A program made the translations under genes and the position numbers. A stretch of 64,000 bases of DNA from Cafeteria roenbergensis (Eukaryota; Sar; Bigyra; Bicosoecida; Cafeteriaceae): assembly GCA_008330645.1 (NCBI GenBank), contig VLTN01000063.1, positions 124,001 to 188,000 on the forward strand, in the 5' to 3' direction. Of the stretch, positions 19,976 through 32,200 are shown piece after piece. Below the pieces are notes generated by a model. That model saw only the letters and a program-made list of their open reading frames with translations, did no database searches and was not told the origin of the DNA. Position 1 is the first letter of the stretch. Each line of letters opens with the position of its first letter.

Positions 19976-21508
19976 TCACTCGGTCTCATCCAGCTCCGCA
20001 ATCGCGTCCGGAAGCCGCGCCAGCCCGGTCCGCTTGCGAGTGCTTACGCCTGCAAGCTGCGTCTCGGCCGCGTGGGCGCCGGGCGCCGGCGTGGTCGGTT
20101 GCTGCTCCGCCTCCGCCTCCGCCTCCGCCTCCGCCTCCGCCTCCGCCTCCGCCTCTCCGAAGGCCGGTGAGGCCCCGCCGTCGCTCCCGCCGCCCTGGCG
20201 GTCGACGTCCTCGCTGGCAGCGTCAAGGCTGGCGCGTCCGCGGCCGCCGGCATCGGGCGCCCCGTCAACGCTGCTGCCGCCGCTGGTGCTGGGCTCGTCG
20301 GAGACGACGGGGTCACCGCTGGCCTGCCGGCCGGAGTGCCCCGCGGCCGGGACGGCCCCTCCTCCTCCAGCGGCGGCAGAGTCCGCGGAGTCCGCGGAGT
20401 CCGCGGAGTCAGCAGAGGCGGGGGCGGAGGCGGGGGCGGGGGCATGCGCGGCCGGCGTCGGCGCCGGGCTCCAGAGCATCGACGCAAGGAAGCTCAGCGG
20501 CGTGGCCGGGGCGGACGGCGGCGCCGCGGCCGCGTGCGGCGTCGACGGGACGAAGCCCGTGTGCTGGCCCTGCCTGCGCGAAACCGCTGGCCTGGGGCCC
20601 GCCGTGGCGGGCGGCCGCGGTCCGCCCGCGCCGGCCATGGTGCTGTCGCGCATTTTGGGCTCTGCAGACACCGGGCCCGCGGGCACCTGCCGGTGGCGCG
20701 CCGGGTGCTGGGGCGTCACCTGCTGTGAGGCCGCGTGGCGCGGGACCCCGGCCGGAGCGCTCATCTGGGCGCGTGCCATCCCCTTGACGAGCTGGCCCAC
20801 GCGGGGGCACCGCGGCTCCTTCTCGAGGCGGCGCAGCAGGGCGAAGGGCGGCGTGCGGGGGCCGAGAAGCGCGACGACGTCGGCCAGCGGCAGCTCGACG
20901 GCTCTGCCCGCCACGGCGTTCACCACGCCCAGCAGGAAGGCCTCGTTGGCCTCAAGGCGCTTCACCTTGTCCTCCAGCTGCGAAACCGCGGCGAGGGGGC
21001 CGAGGAGGCGGGCCTGCTCGGCCTTGCTGGTGGCGTGCTGCCGCACCAGCGCCTTGGCCCGTTCCGCGGGCAGCTCTGCCACCGCCATGGTGAGCGCGCG
21101 CTCCCGGCCCGTTTGCAGGTCCTTGGCCTGGCGGACGGCGCGCGCCGCGGCGCAGGTGGCGATGGCGCGGGAGCACCAGAGGGCCGCCGGGGCGACGGCG
21201 GCCGCAGCCAGCAGTGCCCACATGGGCAGGCCGGCGGCAAGCTCCAGCACAGAGGCGCCCTGGTCCGTCCCCAGAAGCCAGAGCGCCGCCAGCACTTCCA
21301 GGACGACTGTGAGGATCAGAGCGCTCCTGGAGCCGGAGCTACAGGCCTGTGCGGCCTGCTCGCGAGCCGCCAAGGCGATGAGGTCCACGCGAATGGTGGA
21401 GAGCTCGAGCTCGAGCTGCTCTCCACGGCGTTGCACCAGCCCCGAGAAGGAGTTGCGGGCGCAGCAGCAGCAGCAAGCGCACCACCCCGGCCGATCGGGC
21501 TCCCCCAT
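19976..21508 (-). CDS. Two-TM coiled-coil protein, Lunapark-like
   Basis: 510 residues from the ATG at 21508. The open frame extends further upstream, but that part is Arg/Pro-rich and crosses the neighbouring gene's promoter and first exon. Order: Met-Gly start (possible N-myristoylation), a Cys cluster at 10-16 (possible palmitoylation), a short helix (31-55), TM1 at about 63-80 (ALILTVVLEVLAALWLLG), a 12-residue loop, TM2 at about 93-112, a basic/acidic helix at about 120-200, then a Pro/Ala/Ser-rich tail with an EA repeat. This N-terminal order matches Lunapark, which stabilises three-way junctions of the endoplasmic reticulum. The Lunapark C-terminal zinc ribbon is not visible in this frame, so it may be a divergent member, lack the ribbon, or be an unrelated two-TM protein. 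Confidence 0.6.
   Translation of the reverse strand: MGEPDRPGWCACCCCCARNSFSGLVQRRGEQLELELSTIRVDLIALAAREQAAQACSSGSRSALILTVVLEVLAALWLLGTDQGASVLELAAGLPMWALLAAAAVAPAALWCSRAIATCAAARAVRQAKDLQTGRERALTMAVAELPAERAKALVRQHATSKAEQARLLGPLAAVSQLEDKVKRLEANEAFLLGVVNAVAGRAVELPLADVVALLGPRTPPFALLRRLEKEPRCPRVGQLVKGMARAQMSAPAGVPRHAASQQVTPQHPARHRQVPAGPVSAEPKMRDSTMAGAGGPRPPATAGPRPAVSRRQGQHTGFVPSTPHAAAAPPSAPATPLSFLASMLWSPAPTPAAHAPAPASAPASADSADSADSADSAAAGGGGAVPAAGHSGRQASGDPVVSDEPSTSGGSSVDGAPDAGGRGRASLDAASEDVDRQGGGSDGGASPAFGEAEAEAEAEAEAEAEAEQQPTTPAPGAHAAETQLAGVSTRKRTGLARLPDAIAELDETE
20108..20156 (-). repeat. Coding GGAGGC hexamer microsatellite
   Basis: A perfect hexamer run (CCTCCG on the plus strand) encodes alternating Glu-Ala in the tail of the Lunapark-like protein. 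Confidence 0.85.
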
Positions 21509-21985
21509 GGCTGCACGGAGCGCGCGTGCGCCTGCCGCGCGGGGGCGCAACGTGGGCCGGCCGCCGGCTCTGCCAGATGGCGCCGTTATTGTCACCGAGA
21601 CTCCGATTGCTGGGTCAGTCTCAGCGATTGATGCGGACCGGCCGACGGCTCGGGGCGGCAGCGCGGGCGCTGGATGATGCCGCCCCTCCGCGCGGTCGGC
21701 GGAGCGCCGCGGCGCCGAGCGACGGCTGGTCGGTGCGCCGGGCGCACGGCGCGGGGCGCGCAGGCAGCGGTGGCGGAGCCGCCGGGAGGGGCGCAGCAAC
21801 GCCGATCGCGACGACGGTTGCGGTCGCGATTGGGAGCTCTGCCGTCGCTCGCCAAACCGTCGCCCGCGCAGCGTTGGGAAATCGGTCCCCAACGCCGAAT
21901 CGCCCCCAAGGCGGGCTACCCCGCCCACACGCCGGGGCAGCGGCCGCCACGCCGGCAAGCCACTGCGCCCGCGCGCGCTGCAGCC
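21509..21985. promoter_or_regulatory. Divergent intergenic region between Lunapark-like and RCC1 genes
   Basis: 477 bp between two outward-facing start codons; it must hold both promoters and 5' UTRs. Open frames crossing it are Arg/Pro/Ala-rich with no family resemblance. I see no recognisable core element. Confidence 0.4.
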
Positions 21986-24900
21986 ATGTTCGAGTCCTCC
22001 ATCCGCATCGCGCCGGCGGACGGGCTGGCGCAGCTGCGCAGCATCGTGGTGGCTCGCGGGCTGGACGCCCGCTACAAGCCCAGCCCGCCCGCGCGCGCGC
22101 AGCCCCGGGAGGCCACGGCAGAGGACCTGTTCGAGGCCCGCGTGTGGGAGCGGGCGGAGCGCGTGCTGCCCTCCGACGAGTGGGCCGGCACCGAATACGA
22201 GGACGCGCTCTTCTGGCTCGACGCGGCGGGGGCGGCCTACCGAGAGCAGCTGCTGTGGGCGCTGGCGAACCGAGGGGCGGACGTGTCCGGCGCGGAGGAC
22301 GTGCAGCAGCTGCGCGTGCGCCTGTACACGTGGTGAGCGGCTAGGTTGCCGGCGGCAAGAGCGCCGCGGCGCGCGCGTTGCGGCCGCTGCGGTCAAAGCG
22401 GCTGCAGCCGCTGCTTTGCGGCTTGCGTCGCGGTCGCACGCGGCGCCGGCGGGGCGAGGTCGCCGCTCGCTTCGGCCGCTGCTGGCTGTCGCGCTGCGTT
22501 TTGGCGGCCAGAACTCAGCTCACGCACTCGGCCTTGAATCCAGCGCCCAGAGTTGAACCGCGCGCTTTTGAACTCTGGCATCTCGCGGCCGCCGCCGCCC
22601 CGGCCCCGCCCCGCCCCAGATTATTATCGGTTGTTGTTGTTGTACTTCCGCCCTCGCTCTGGTCACGGGTCGTGTGCTGGCCTTGCCTATTTCGGCCCCA
22701 CTCACCCACGCTCTCCTCTCCCCCTCCTCACCCACCCTCTCCTCTCTCCTCTGCCCTCCCCTGCGCGCGCGCGCGCGCGCGTTTGTATGTGTGATCCGCA
22801 GGTGCGAGGAGCAGCTCAGCGCCGAGGCCGTCGGCCTCGCCCGCGCGGACCGCGAGTGGCGGGCCGACCTGAGCAACAGCCAGGGGGTGTTCGCCTTCGG
22901 CGCCAACGACGAGGGCCAGCTGGGGCTCGGCCACCGCCTGCCCCGGAGCCGCCCCACTGCGGTGGTCTCGCTCTTCGCAGTTGACGTTGCGGAGCTGCGG
23001 GCGGCGCCTGACGGGCTCGGGGTCACTGCCGTCACGACGGACGGGGAGGCGTACGTGTGGGGCTCTGCCGGAAGGATCGGCGACGGCCCGGGGTCGGTGC
23101 CCGGAGTGGTGCTCAGCCGTGGCGGCCACAGCGGCGGCCTCAGCCTGGCAGAGGCGGCCCGAGCAGCCCTGGCCGGGCGAACGAGGCGCCCCGACGGCGC
23201 GAGGCGGGGACGCATGCTGGAGGGGGTTTCGGGCGGTTTCGTGCAGCTTCGCGCGCGGGCGGGGACGGCTCTGCTGCCGCCGGGACGTGCTGGCGTTGGC
23301 CGGAGCGGCGACAGATCCGCGGGCGGCGCGCAGGGCGCGAAACGGCGCCGACGTCGGTCATCGCTCACCTTCCTATCGCAGCAGCTCGCTTCCCACAAGC
23401 CCGCTGCGGCCGGCGCGGCCAGCGGTGAGCGCTCCGGCAGCCGCCCGGCGAGGACAGCGGGGGCGCCTTGGTCGATCGCTCCGAGCCTGCCAGGCGCGGC
23501 AACTCGGCAGACGGGCTCCGGGCCTTGGAGCTCTGCCGGCAGAGCTGGTCTGGAAAGGATCGGGGACCGCGGCTCTGCCGGGCCCGTCTCCGACAGCGAC
23601 AGCCCCGTGGAAGTGGACATCGGCGCCGGCGCCAGCGGCAGCAGCGACGAGGACGGCGGGTGGTCTTCTGGCTCTGCCGGGTCAGGGGAGGCAGAGTCCA
23701 AGGCGGCCTCCGGCTCTGCCGGCGCGGCTGGCTCTGCCGGCGCGGCTGGCGGCGGCGGCGGCGGCGGCGGTACCGGCACCAGTGGCGGGTCGGTTCGTGG
23801 GGCGCCGAGGCTTGTGGCTAAGCTTCAGGGCGTTCGGGGGGAAGCATTGGCGGCGGCGCGGCTTGCGACGGCGGCGTCTGCGCACACGGGCGATGCCGTG
23901 GAGGCGGAGCGACGTGTTCGGGCGGCGGAGGCGAGCTCGTTGCGGCGGCAGCGGCGGCAGCAGGAGCGGCGCTGGCGCCGGTTCGTCGCGGTGGCGGCGC
24001 AGCGACGGCGGCTTGCGGAGGCGGAGGCGGAGGCGGAGGCGGAGGCCGCGGGCCGCAGAGCGGTGTCGGCAGACGACCCCGCTGGTGGCCCCGCGCGCGC
24101 GGCGCTGGCGGCGGAGGCGAAGGCGCTGGTGGCGGCAGCGCTGGCGGGTCGTCTGCCGCCTGGGGAGTTCGCGGTTAGGGCAGCGGCTCTGCGGGGCAAA
24201 CAGACTCCGTGGGAGTCAGCGTCTGCCTTTCGGCGGTTTCGCGAGAAAGTGAAGCGGTCTGCGGTTTCGCGCGCGGCTTTGAAGCGGGACCGACGCCACC
24301 GCCGCCGGTCCGTCGTGACGGCGAGTGACGCCGGTCCGGGCTCCGGCCCCGGCGGCCGCGCCGGCGGCATGCTTGCGGCTCTAGACTCGGCAGAGGCCAC
24401 GCTTCGGGAGGCGCTGAGGGAGGAGGAGGAGGCGAGGCTGCTGCGGCGCGTGGATATGGCGGCCGCCGTTCCAGGCGGCAGCGGCGGCGGCGGCGGCGGC
24501 GGTAGCGGCGGCATTGGCAGTGGCAGCGGCCGTGGGGGCGGCGGCGGTCACAGACGTCAGCCGCTGTCGGTGCGGGTGCGAGCCTCAGCGGATCAGGTGG
24601 GCCCGCTGGCGGGGCGGGGCACTTCGTCGTCAGCTGACGCCATCGCCCGCGCTGCCATGTCGCTGAGCGGCGGCAAGCCCTGGTGGAAGCCGCGCCGCCT
24701 CCTCACCGCTGCCTTTGGCGGGGAAGCCCGGGTGCAAGCGCTCTCCAGCGCCGGCGCGCACGCGACCGTGGTGTCAGCTGACGGCGGCGCCTTTGCATGG
24801 GGGCGCTGCGACATGGGGCAGTGCGGCCTCGGCTCGCTCCGTCACGAAGTGGCTCTGCCAACGCCGGTACCGGCTCTCACGGAGTATCCGTTGACCCGCA

Positions 24901-26160
24901 CGGCAGTTGCCGACTGCGTGTCGTCCTCGGGTCACTCGGCGTTTCTTACCGCCGGCGGGGAGGTGTGGAGCTGCGGCAGTGCGCTCTCCGGCCGCCTCGG
25001 CGTCGGCAGCAGCTCCGGGGCCGGGGCCGGGGCCGGTGCCGAAACCGCCGGTAGCAGCGGCTTTGCTGGCCGCGAAACCGCCGGACGGAGCGGCGAGGGG
25101 TCGCTGGCGTCGCAGGCGTACCCGGCGCCGACGGCTGCTCTGCTGCCTCCGGGGGTGCGGGTGCGGAGACTGGCGTGCGGAGTTAGCCACTGCGTGGGGC
25201 TGACGACGGACGGCGTGGCGCTGGCGTGGGGCGAGGGCGCCGGCGGCCGAACCGGCATGGGGGACCAGCGGCCGCGGTTTCGCCCCACGCCGATGGCCGG
25301 GCTGGAGGGACTGCGCGTGGTCGACGTCGCGTGCGGAGTGTGGCACACGGTGCTGCTGGCGCAGGAGGAGGAGGCGTGGCGGAGGGCCGCGGCAGCGCCC
25401 GGCGGCGGCGCTGCGTTGGCGGGGGCGGGCGGCTCGCTGCTGCCCGGCTCTGCGGGCGGTTTCGCGGCGCCTGGCCCGCGGCGGCTTGCGCCGGATCCGT
25501 GGCAGGGCTTCCTCTCCGGCGCACTTCACACTTCGTCGGCGGCAGAGCTGCGGGCTCTGCTTCCGGGCGGCCCCACGATGGTGCTGACGTGCGGGTCTGG
25601 GGTGGACGGACAGCTGGGGAGGGGCCGGCAGAGCCCGCGCGCGCTGGTGGCCACCTTGGTCGATCGTCTGCCGCGGAACGTGGCTGGGGTGTCGGCGGGG
25701 CAGTTCATGACCGTTGCGTGGACGTGGTCGGGCGCTCTGTACAGCTGCGGGCGGTCGGTGGGGGGCTGTCTGGGGAGGGGCCCCCGCTGGCCGGAGCGGG
25801 CGTCGGATGAGCTGGGCGCCTGGCCGGGCCGCGTGACGGTTCGTGACGAGAGCGGTCGCAAGCTGGCCGTGCGGGGCGCGGTGTGCGGGCGAAACTTCGT
25901 CGTCGTGGCCACTCACGCGCGGGGGTGGAAGCGGAGCAGGCGGGCTCTGCTTGAGCGGCTCTACATCGCACTTCAGGAACGCGAGAGAGATGCAGAGCTG
26001 CGAAACCGCAGGCTTGGGACCGCGGATACGTTTCAGTCGCGGGAGCCGAGGGGGGTTGACGTCACCGACGGGGCCGGGCCGGATCGAGCGGTTTCACGTG
26101 GCACGTTGACTGGGGCGGCTCCCAGTGGCGCGGCCGGCACTGCGGCCAGCCCATCGCCCA

Positions 26161-26200
<40 letters not shown>

Positions 26201-29200
26201 GCAGCCGCAACCGCAGCCGCAGCGGCAGCGGCAGCGGCGCGCATCCGTCGCGCTGCGAGTGGTGGGCGGGGCTGCCGACGGCGGCGACGAGGTGCTCGTG
26301 CTCGACGCTGACGGCCGGGCGGACGGCGAGTCTGAGGGCTGGAACGGCCCCTCGTGGGCGCGGGAGGGCGCCAGCGGTTTCACGGGGGAGGGCAGCATTG
26401 GAACGGGCGTTCTTGACGATTCAGGGGCCGAGAGCGGGGCGGAAGGATCCACCGGAAGGATCGGTGCGCATGCCGGCTCTGCCGCCGCGGTTGCGGGCGG
26501 CGGCGACGAGGCCTCTGCTGTGGTCAGCGGGGCAGGGCGGCACCGGCGGCGCCGCGGCTCTGTGCTGCAGGCGGCACGCGCTGACGCCGCCGCATCAGTG
26601 CTGGCGCCCCGCGGGCCTGCGTTCGGCTCTGCCGGCCAGCCCGTGACTCACCGAACGGACGCCAGCTCTGCCAGGCAGAGCTCCGTCGTGCCTGCATCCG
26701 GGTCAGACGCCCAGTGGACAGCGGGGGCCCCGTCGTCGAGGGTCACCGGCGCCAGCGCCGTGGAGCAGTCCGCTGGGGCGCGGCGGCGGGTTCGCATGTC
26801 AGTCCTGGGGATGGGCGGGCCGTCTCTGGCTCTGCCGTCGAGCTCGTCGGCAGAGCCTTCGGACGAGGCACCCTGGCTAGACCGCCTCCAGGCTGAGGCG
26901 GTTGCGGTTGCCCGACGCGCAGGCATCACGAGCGCATCTCGCCAGAATCGCCAGCCTGTCACCTCTGATCGGCTGGGCCAGGCAGAGCTCGCGCTGGACG
27001 TGGCGGGCCTCTCAGAGAGCGTCGGGCGGGGGACCACCGCTCGCAGCATCGACCCGCTCGGCCCTGGGGGCGCGGCCGCCGGGCGCGGCCTGGGCGGGGC
27101 CTTGGGAGACAGCGGCGGGGGCATGGAAGGCGGTTTCGGCGATGATGGTCGTGGCGGTTACGGGACCGATGAGTCGGCCTCAACGGACATGGAAGACGAC
27201 GACGCCGAGGCAGCCGCGGTGGAGCGAATTCTGGGAATGAGCGACGCTCCCTACGGACGGATCACCCCGGCAGGGCGGGCCGGCGGGCACGCCTCCGCCG
27301 CTCGCCCGGCAAGCTCTGCCAGCAGCGCGCCCAGACCCGTGTCCAGGGGACGAAGTGGCTCTGCCGGGTACGGGCAGAGGCGTGCGCAGTCGTCTGCAGG
27401 GCAGAGCCGCGGGTCCGGCGCTCGCAGCCGCCCGTTCACGCCCACGGGTCTCGAAGAGGGGGGCGGCGTCACCCCGGCCAGGAGAGCAGTGACCCCACTT
27501 CGTCGAGGGCAGAGCCGTGGTTCCGACGGAAGAGCCGGCGGCCGTCGGGGATCGATTGGAATGGTGCCGCTTCGACAGGATGCTGCGGGTGACGTGGCAG
27601 AGCCACTTCGTGCCCGCGCACCGATGGCGCACACGGTAGAGCCGCGCGCTCCGCCTTGGATGCATCCCAGCGGCGTGCGGGTGGGAGCGCTGTCGCCGTT
27701 CGGCGTGGAGGCCGCGGGGCTGGGAAGGATCGGCAGAGCTGGCGGCGGCGGCGGCGGGAATGGCGGAGGTGGCCGTGGCCGTGGCGGGGGCGGTGGCGGC
27801 GGCGGCGGCGGCGGCGGCGGTGGCGTTGCCGCTGCCATACTCGCCAGCCAGGAGGGGTCGGGGGTGACCGGCACCATCGCGGAGCTGCGCCGGCAGTTGG
27901 AGGAGAGATTTCCGGCGTCGACGGCGGCGGCGCTTATTATGGGAATCGGCGGCGCTGCGGAGGCGGAGGGGGGGCGCAGCAACTCTCGCGGCGGAAGCCG
28001 GGGTCAGACCCGGGGTCAGTCGAGGGGTCGGTCGAGGGGTCAGACCCCGGGTGGTGGGCGACGGAAGGAGTCAGACTCCGTGTCTGACAAGCGGCGGTTT
28101 CACGACGGCCGGGGTGCCGTGGGCGGTCCGCTGATCGCGTCGCTCAGGAGGGACCTGGAGCAACGCCTGCGTCTCTCCGCGATGCAAGGCGGCCCGGCTC
28201 TACCGAGAGACCCCACCCTTGGCGCCGACGTCGCATCCGAGGCCCCTGCTGCCAGGGCCGCGCGACGAAGAAGCGCCTTCGAGAGCTCTGCCGCCGGTCT
28301 GTCGTCGTCGTCATCGGCAGCGGCGGCGGCGGCGGCGGTCGGCGGTCGGCCGTGGACGGCTATGTCGGTTGCAGCCACACCCAGGCGCCGATCGCCTGCT
28401 GGTGAAGCAGGTGGCGGAGTGACGGGGCCGGTAGAGCTGGCTGGACAAGAGGAAGGATCTGCCGCGGTTTCGCGGAGCGTTCGGACTCCGACGGCACGTC
28501 ATGCGAGCAGGGATTCGACCCGGGGTCAGACCCGGGGTCTGACACCGCTGGGCAGCGGGCAGACGAGCGAGGAGTCACTCGCAAGGCTGCTGATGAGAGC
28601 GGCGGCTCTGCTGGCAGAGACCCCCCTCGCGCGTCAGCTGACCCCGCTTCGTCCCGGTAGAGCCGTTGGATCGCTGATGGACGGTGCCGTCGCCGACCTG
28701 CTGGCGACGGCTTCTGCGGGGGGGGGAGGGGGCGGCGGTTTCGGCGGCACGTCCGCTGTGTCAGCCCTCAGGATGCTGGCCCACCAGGGCGGCGCACTGG
28801 CTCTGCCTGGAGGGATTGGCGTGCTGAACCCTGCCAGTGGCTCTGCCGCCGTGCTTCGCGTGGTTGCATCGCTCCTGGACGGGGCAGGGCCGGCGGGTCG
28901 ACGTCCTCTGACGTCGGCGGCGGCAGCTGGCGTCACGATTCGGGTTCGGATGCCCAACGGCACCGAGCGACTTGCAGGCGCCGGTGCAACGGAACTCTTC
29001 GAGGCGCGAGCGGACGCTGCATACGGCTCTGCCAAGCCAGGCTCTGCCAGCGCCGGTCCGGCTGACGGGGAGCTGGCGGCCCCTGGCTCTGCCAGCGAGG
29101 CGCTAGCGCTGTCGCTCAGAGCGGCGGGCAGCGTTGGGGGCGGCGGGCGGTCGAGCTCTGCCGGCGCGGGCGCAACTCGGCGAAACCGCGGTGCTGGCAG

Positions 29201-32200
29201 CAACGGACGGTCCGGGTCGCGTCCCGTCACTGCAGAGTCGCTGCCTGACACAGAGGAGGCTGCGCGGTTTCGCCGCTTCACGATCCGGCCGGGAACCCGG
29301 GCCACTGGTTCGAGGGGTCGCTCACGAAGTGGGAGGCATCGCAGCTCTGCCGGTGAAGAGGCCCGGGGAAGTCGCTCGGCGTCGGGCGGCGCTGGGGTCG
29401 GCGGCCTCGCTGACGATGCCGACGGCGCTGTCGAGGAGGACGGCGCTGCCGACGCCGACGCCGACGGTGCTGTCGACGAGGAGGAGGAGGAGGAGGAGGA
29501 GGCGGCGATCGCTGCAGCAGCGGCAAGGCTTGACGCGCGGACCTTTGACGACGCCCTGGCGGAGGCCCAGTCGCTCAGGGGAATGGAAGGATCGTCGGCA
29601 GAGCAGGGAGCCGGTGCGGTTTCCCGCGGGATGCTGGCTCGTTCGGCTGCGGCCCGGCGGCACGCTGAGGCGGAGCAGACTGGCCAGGCGCTGGCCAGAT
29701 CGGCTGCCTGGCGTCGGCAGAGCTCCGGCAGAGCCAATACGCCGACGTCGTCCATCGGTAGAGCCGGAACCCCGACCAAGGCTCTCAAGGGTAGCGCGCC
29801 GTCGACGGACGCGACTGCGGCGGCGGCCGTTGCTGTTGCGGCAGTGAGCGGCGCCGGTGGCGGCGGTGACAGCGGTGGCGGCGGTGACAGCGGCGAGGTT
29901 TCACGGGCGGCGGAGCCGAAGCGACGTCGGCGCGACTCGGCCTTTGCGGCGCTGGACGGGCAGCGCGCCTCGGTCCCGGCGGGGGTAGAGCTGGCTCTGC
30001 CAGGCGGTCACCCCACTTCGTCGCCGGCAAGTTCGGGCGAAACCGCCGGCGGAGGCAGAGGCCCCGCGGGTGCTGCGGCGGCGACACAGGCCGCCGCCGA
30101 TGCGGCGGAGGAGGCTGCTTGGGTGGCTGGCCGCACCCCGGCATGGTGGGACACTGGGGAGGTGGACGAGGCGGCGGAGGAGGAGGCGCGGGGCCGCGCC
30201 TACACGTTTGCGATGCTGCATCCCAAGTGCCGGCTCTGCAAGCAGTGCGACGGGTTCGAGGCTGACAGCAGCGGCGCGGCGGAGGCGGCGTCAGCGGCGG
30301 GGGCGGGGGCGGGGGGGCTGAGGGGCTCTGCCAAGGACCGTCGCCGGTGCGTGGGGTGCGGGCACCTGCGCTCGCACCACGACCCCGAGGCCGGGTTTCA
30401 GGCGCTGTTGGTTGCCATGTATCGGCGGGTGCTGTTCGCCAAGAACATGGGGCACCTGTACGAGCGCGCCTCCGCGCCCGTCCTGCGACGCGCCGCTGCG
30501 GCCCTGCAGCGCGTGTGGCGGGGCTACTGGGCGCGCTGCTGCGTCTATGACTCGCTCGTGACAGAGGCAATCAGGAAGGTCTGGCACCCGGTGGCGCGGC
30601 GTCCGTGTTACCTCCGGCTCCGAGGGGTGTTCCAGGGCCTGGCCACGTGGGACCGTCCGTCGCTCCTCCGCCACCAGCGGCCCACCGGCGGCCGCACCGA
30701 CCTCCCCATGTCGCCCCTGGACCGTCGCCGGGAGGCAGAGGCACGCCGTCAGGAGAGTGAGGACGCGCGCATAGGCGCGGCGCTCGCTGCCGCCACGGGG
30801 GAGCTGCTCCGCCGCTGGGGCCCACGCCTCGACGCTGTGGCCGCCGGCGAGCCGGGGCAGTTCACCAGCGTGGCAGAGCTACTGTGCGACAGGGAGCGGC
30901 AGAGCTGGCGGCAGAGCTACCGGCCGGAGCACCGCTGGGCAGGGCCCGTGGCCACGCTGTACAAGCAATGGGACCGTGATGGTGACAGGGAGTTAGGTCA
31001 GGCAGAGCTGGCGGCGATGATGGAAGCCATGTCGGTCCAGCTGTCTGACGCCGAGCTCGACGCCTGCATGGGGGCCCTCCGGGCGCTCAGGGGGGACCTG
31101 TGGCGGCTCTTGATTCCGCCGACGCAGCGGTTTCACTGGCGCGGCTTCAACGTGCCCCGGCACCGACAGCTTGCGTTTCAGATCGACCCGACGGACCCGA
31201 TCCCGGGAACCCTCCCACCACGAGGCGGTTTCGCGGCTCTGCCGCTGGTGGGGTGCTTGTGCGCAGCTGCGCCGGTGTCGGTAGAGCCACTTCGTGAGTT
31301 CACGACGTCCACGGACCCGCTTCACCACCGACTCCCCGTCCCCACTGCGATCGACGAGGCGACGTTCCGAGCGTGGCTGGCGCCCCGCCCGCCGGCGCGG
31401 ATTCCGGCGCGGGAGTCGGCGTGTGCACGTGCGCTGGCGGACGCGGCCCGGGCGGATCAGCGTGCCCTCACTGGCTCTGCCGAGTCACTTCGCCGCAGGG
31501 CCGTGTCGAAGACGTCAGCGTGGTATGCGCTGGAACGGGCGCTCGGCTCTGCCGACGCCATCGACGTCGGGCGCTTCGCAGCCAGCGCCCACTTTTCCTC
31601 GTCCGAGGTGCCTGCGCTGACGGCTCTGCTCAGGTCGCTCGAGTGGCTGGCCCAGTTTGGAATGACGGCGTCGGCGTCCTCGCCCACGCCAGCGACTGGC
31701 GGACGACAAGCTGATGATGCCGGGGTGACCAGGAAGAGCCGGTCAATCGCTCGATCGCAACAGTCAGGACCGGGGCCCCATTCGTCGCCGCCCGCCGACG
31801 AAACCGCGGACGAAACCGCCGATGAAGGCCGCGAGCTGAACCCAGTGACTTCCGACGTCAGCGACGCGGAGTCCGACCGAAACCGCAGAGTCATTCGCGG
31901 GCTCTGCCAAGGGTTGGCGGTTGTGGTGGAGCGCGAAGAGGCGCGCGGTAGAGCCGCGAAACAGTCGGCAGAGCTGCAGGCGGCGGAAGAGGATACCGAC
32001 AGCGGATGGGGCTCTGCCGACGACCACCCCGCGCCAGGCGATCCTTCCGGCAGAGCCGGCAGAAGCAGCGACCCAAGCAGAGCCCCAAAGGGCGTTCACG
32101 ACCCCGGCCGCGGCCTGGCCAAACGGGCCGCCGCCGTGGCCCGGCGCACCCGTCTGCGGGAGGCCGAGGCGGAGGCCCTCGCCGTCGCGGAGTCGCTCCG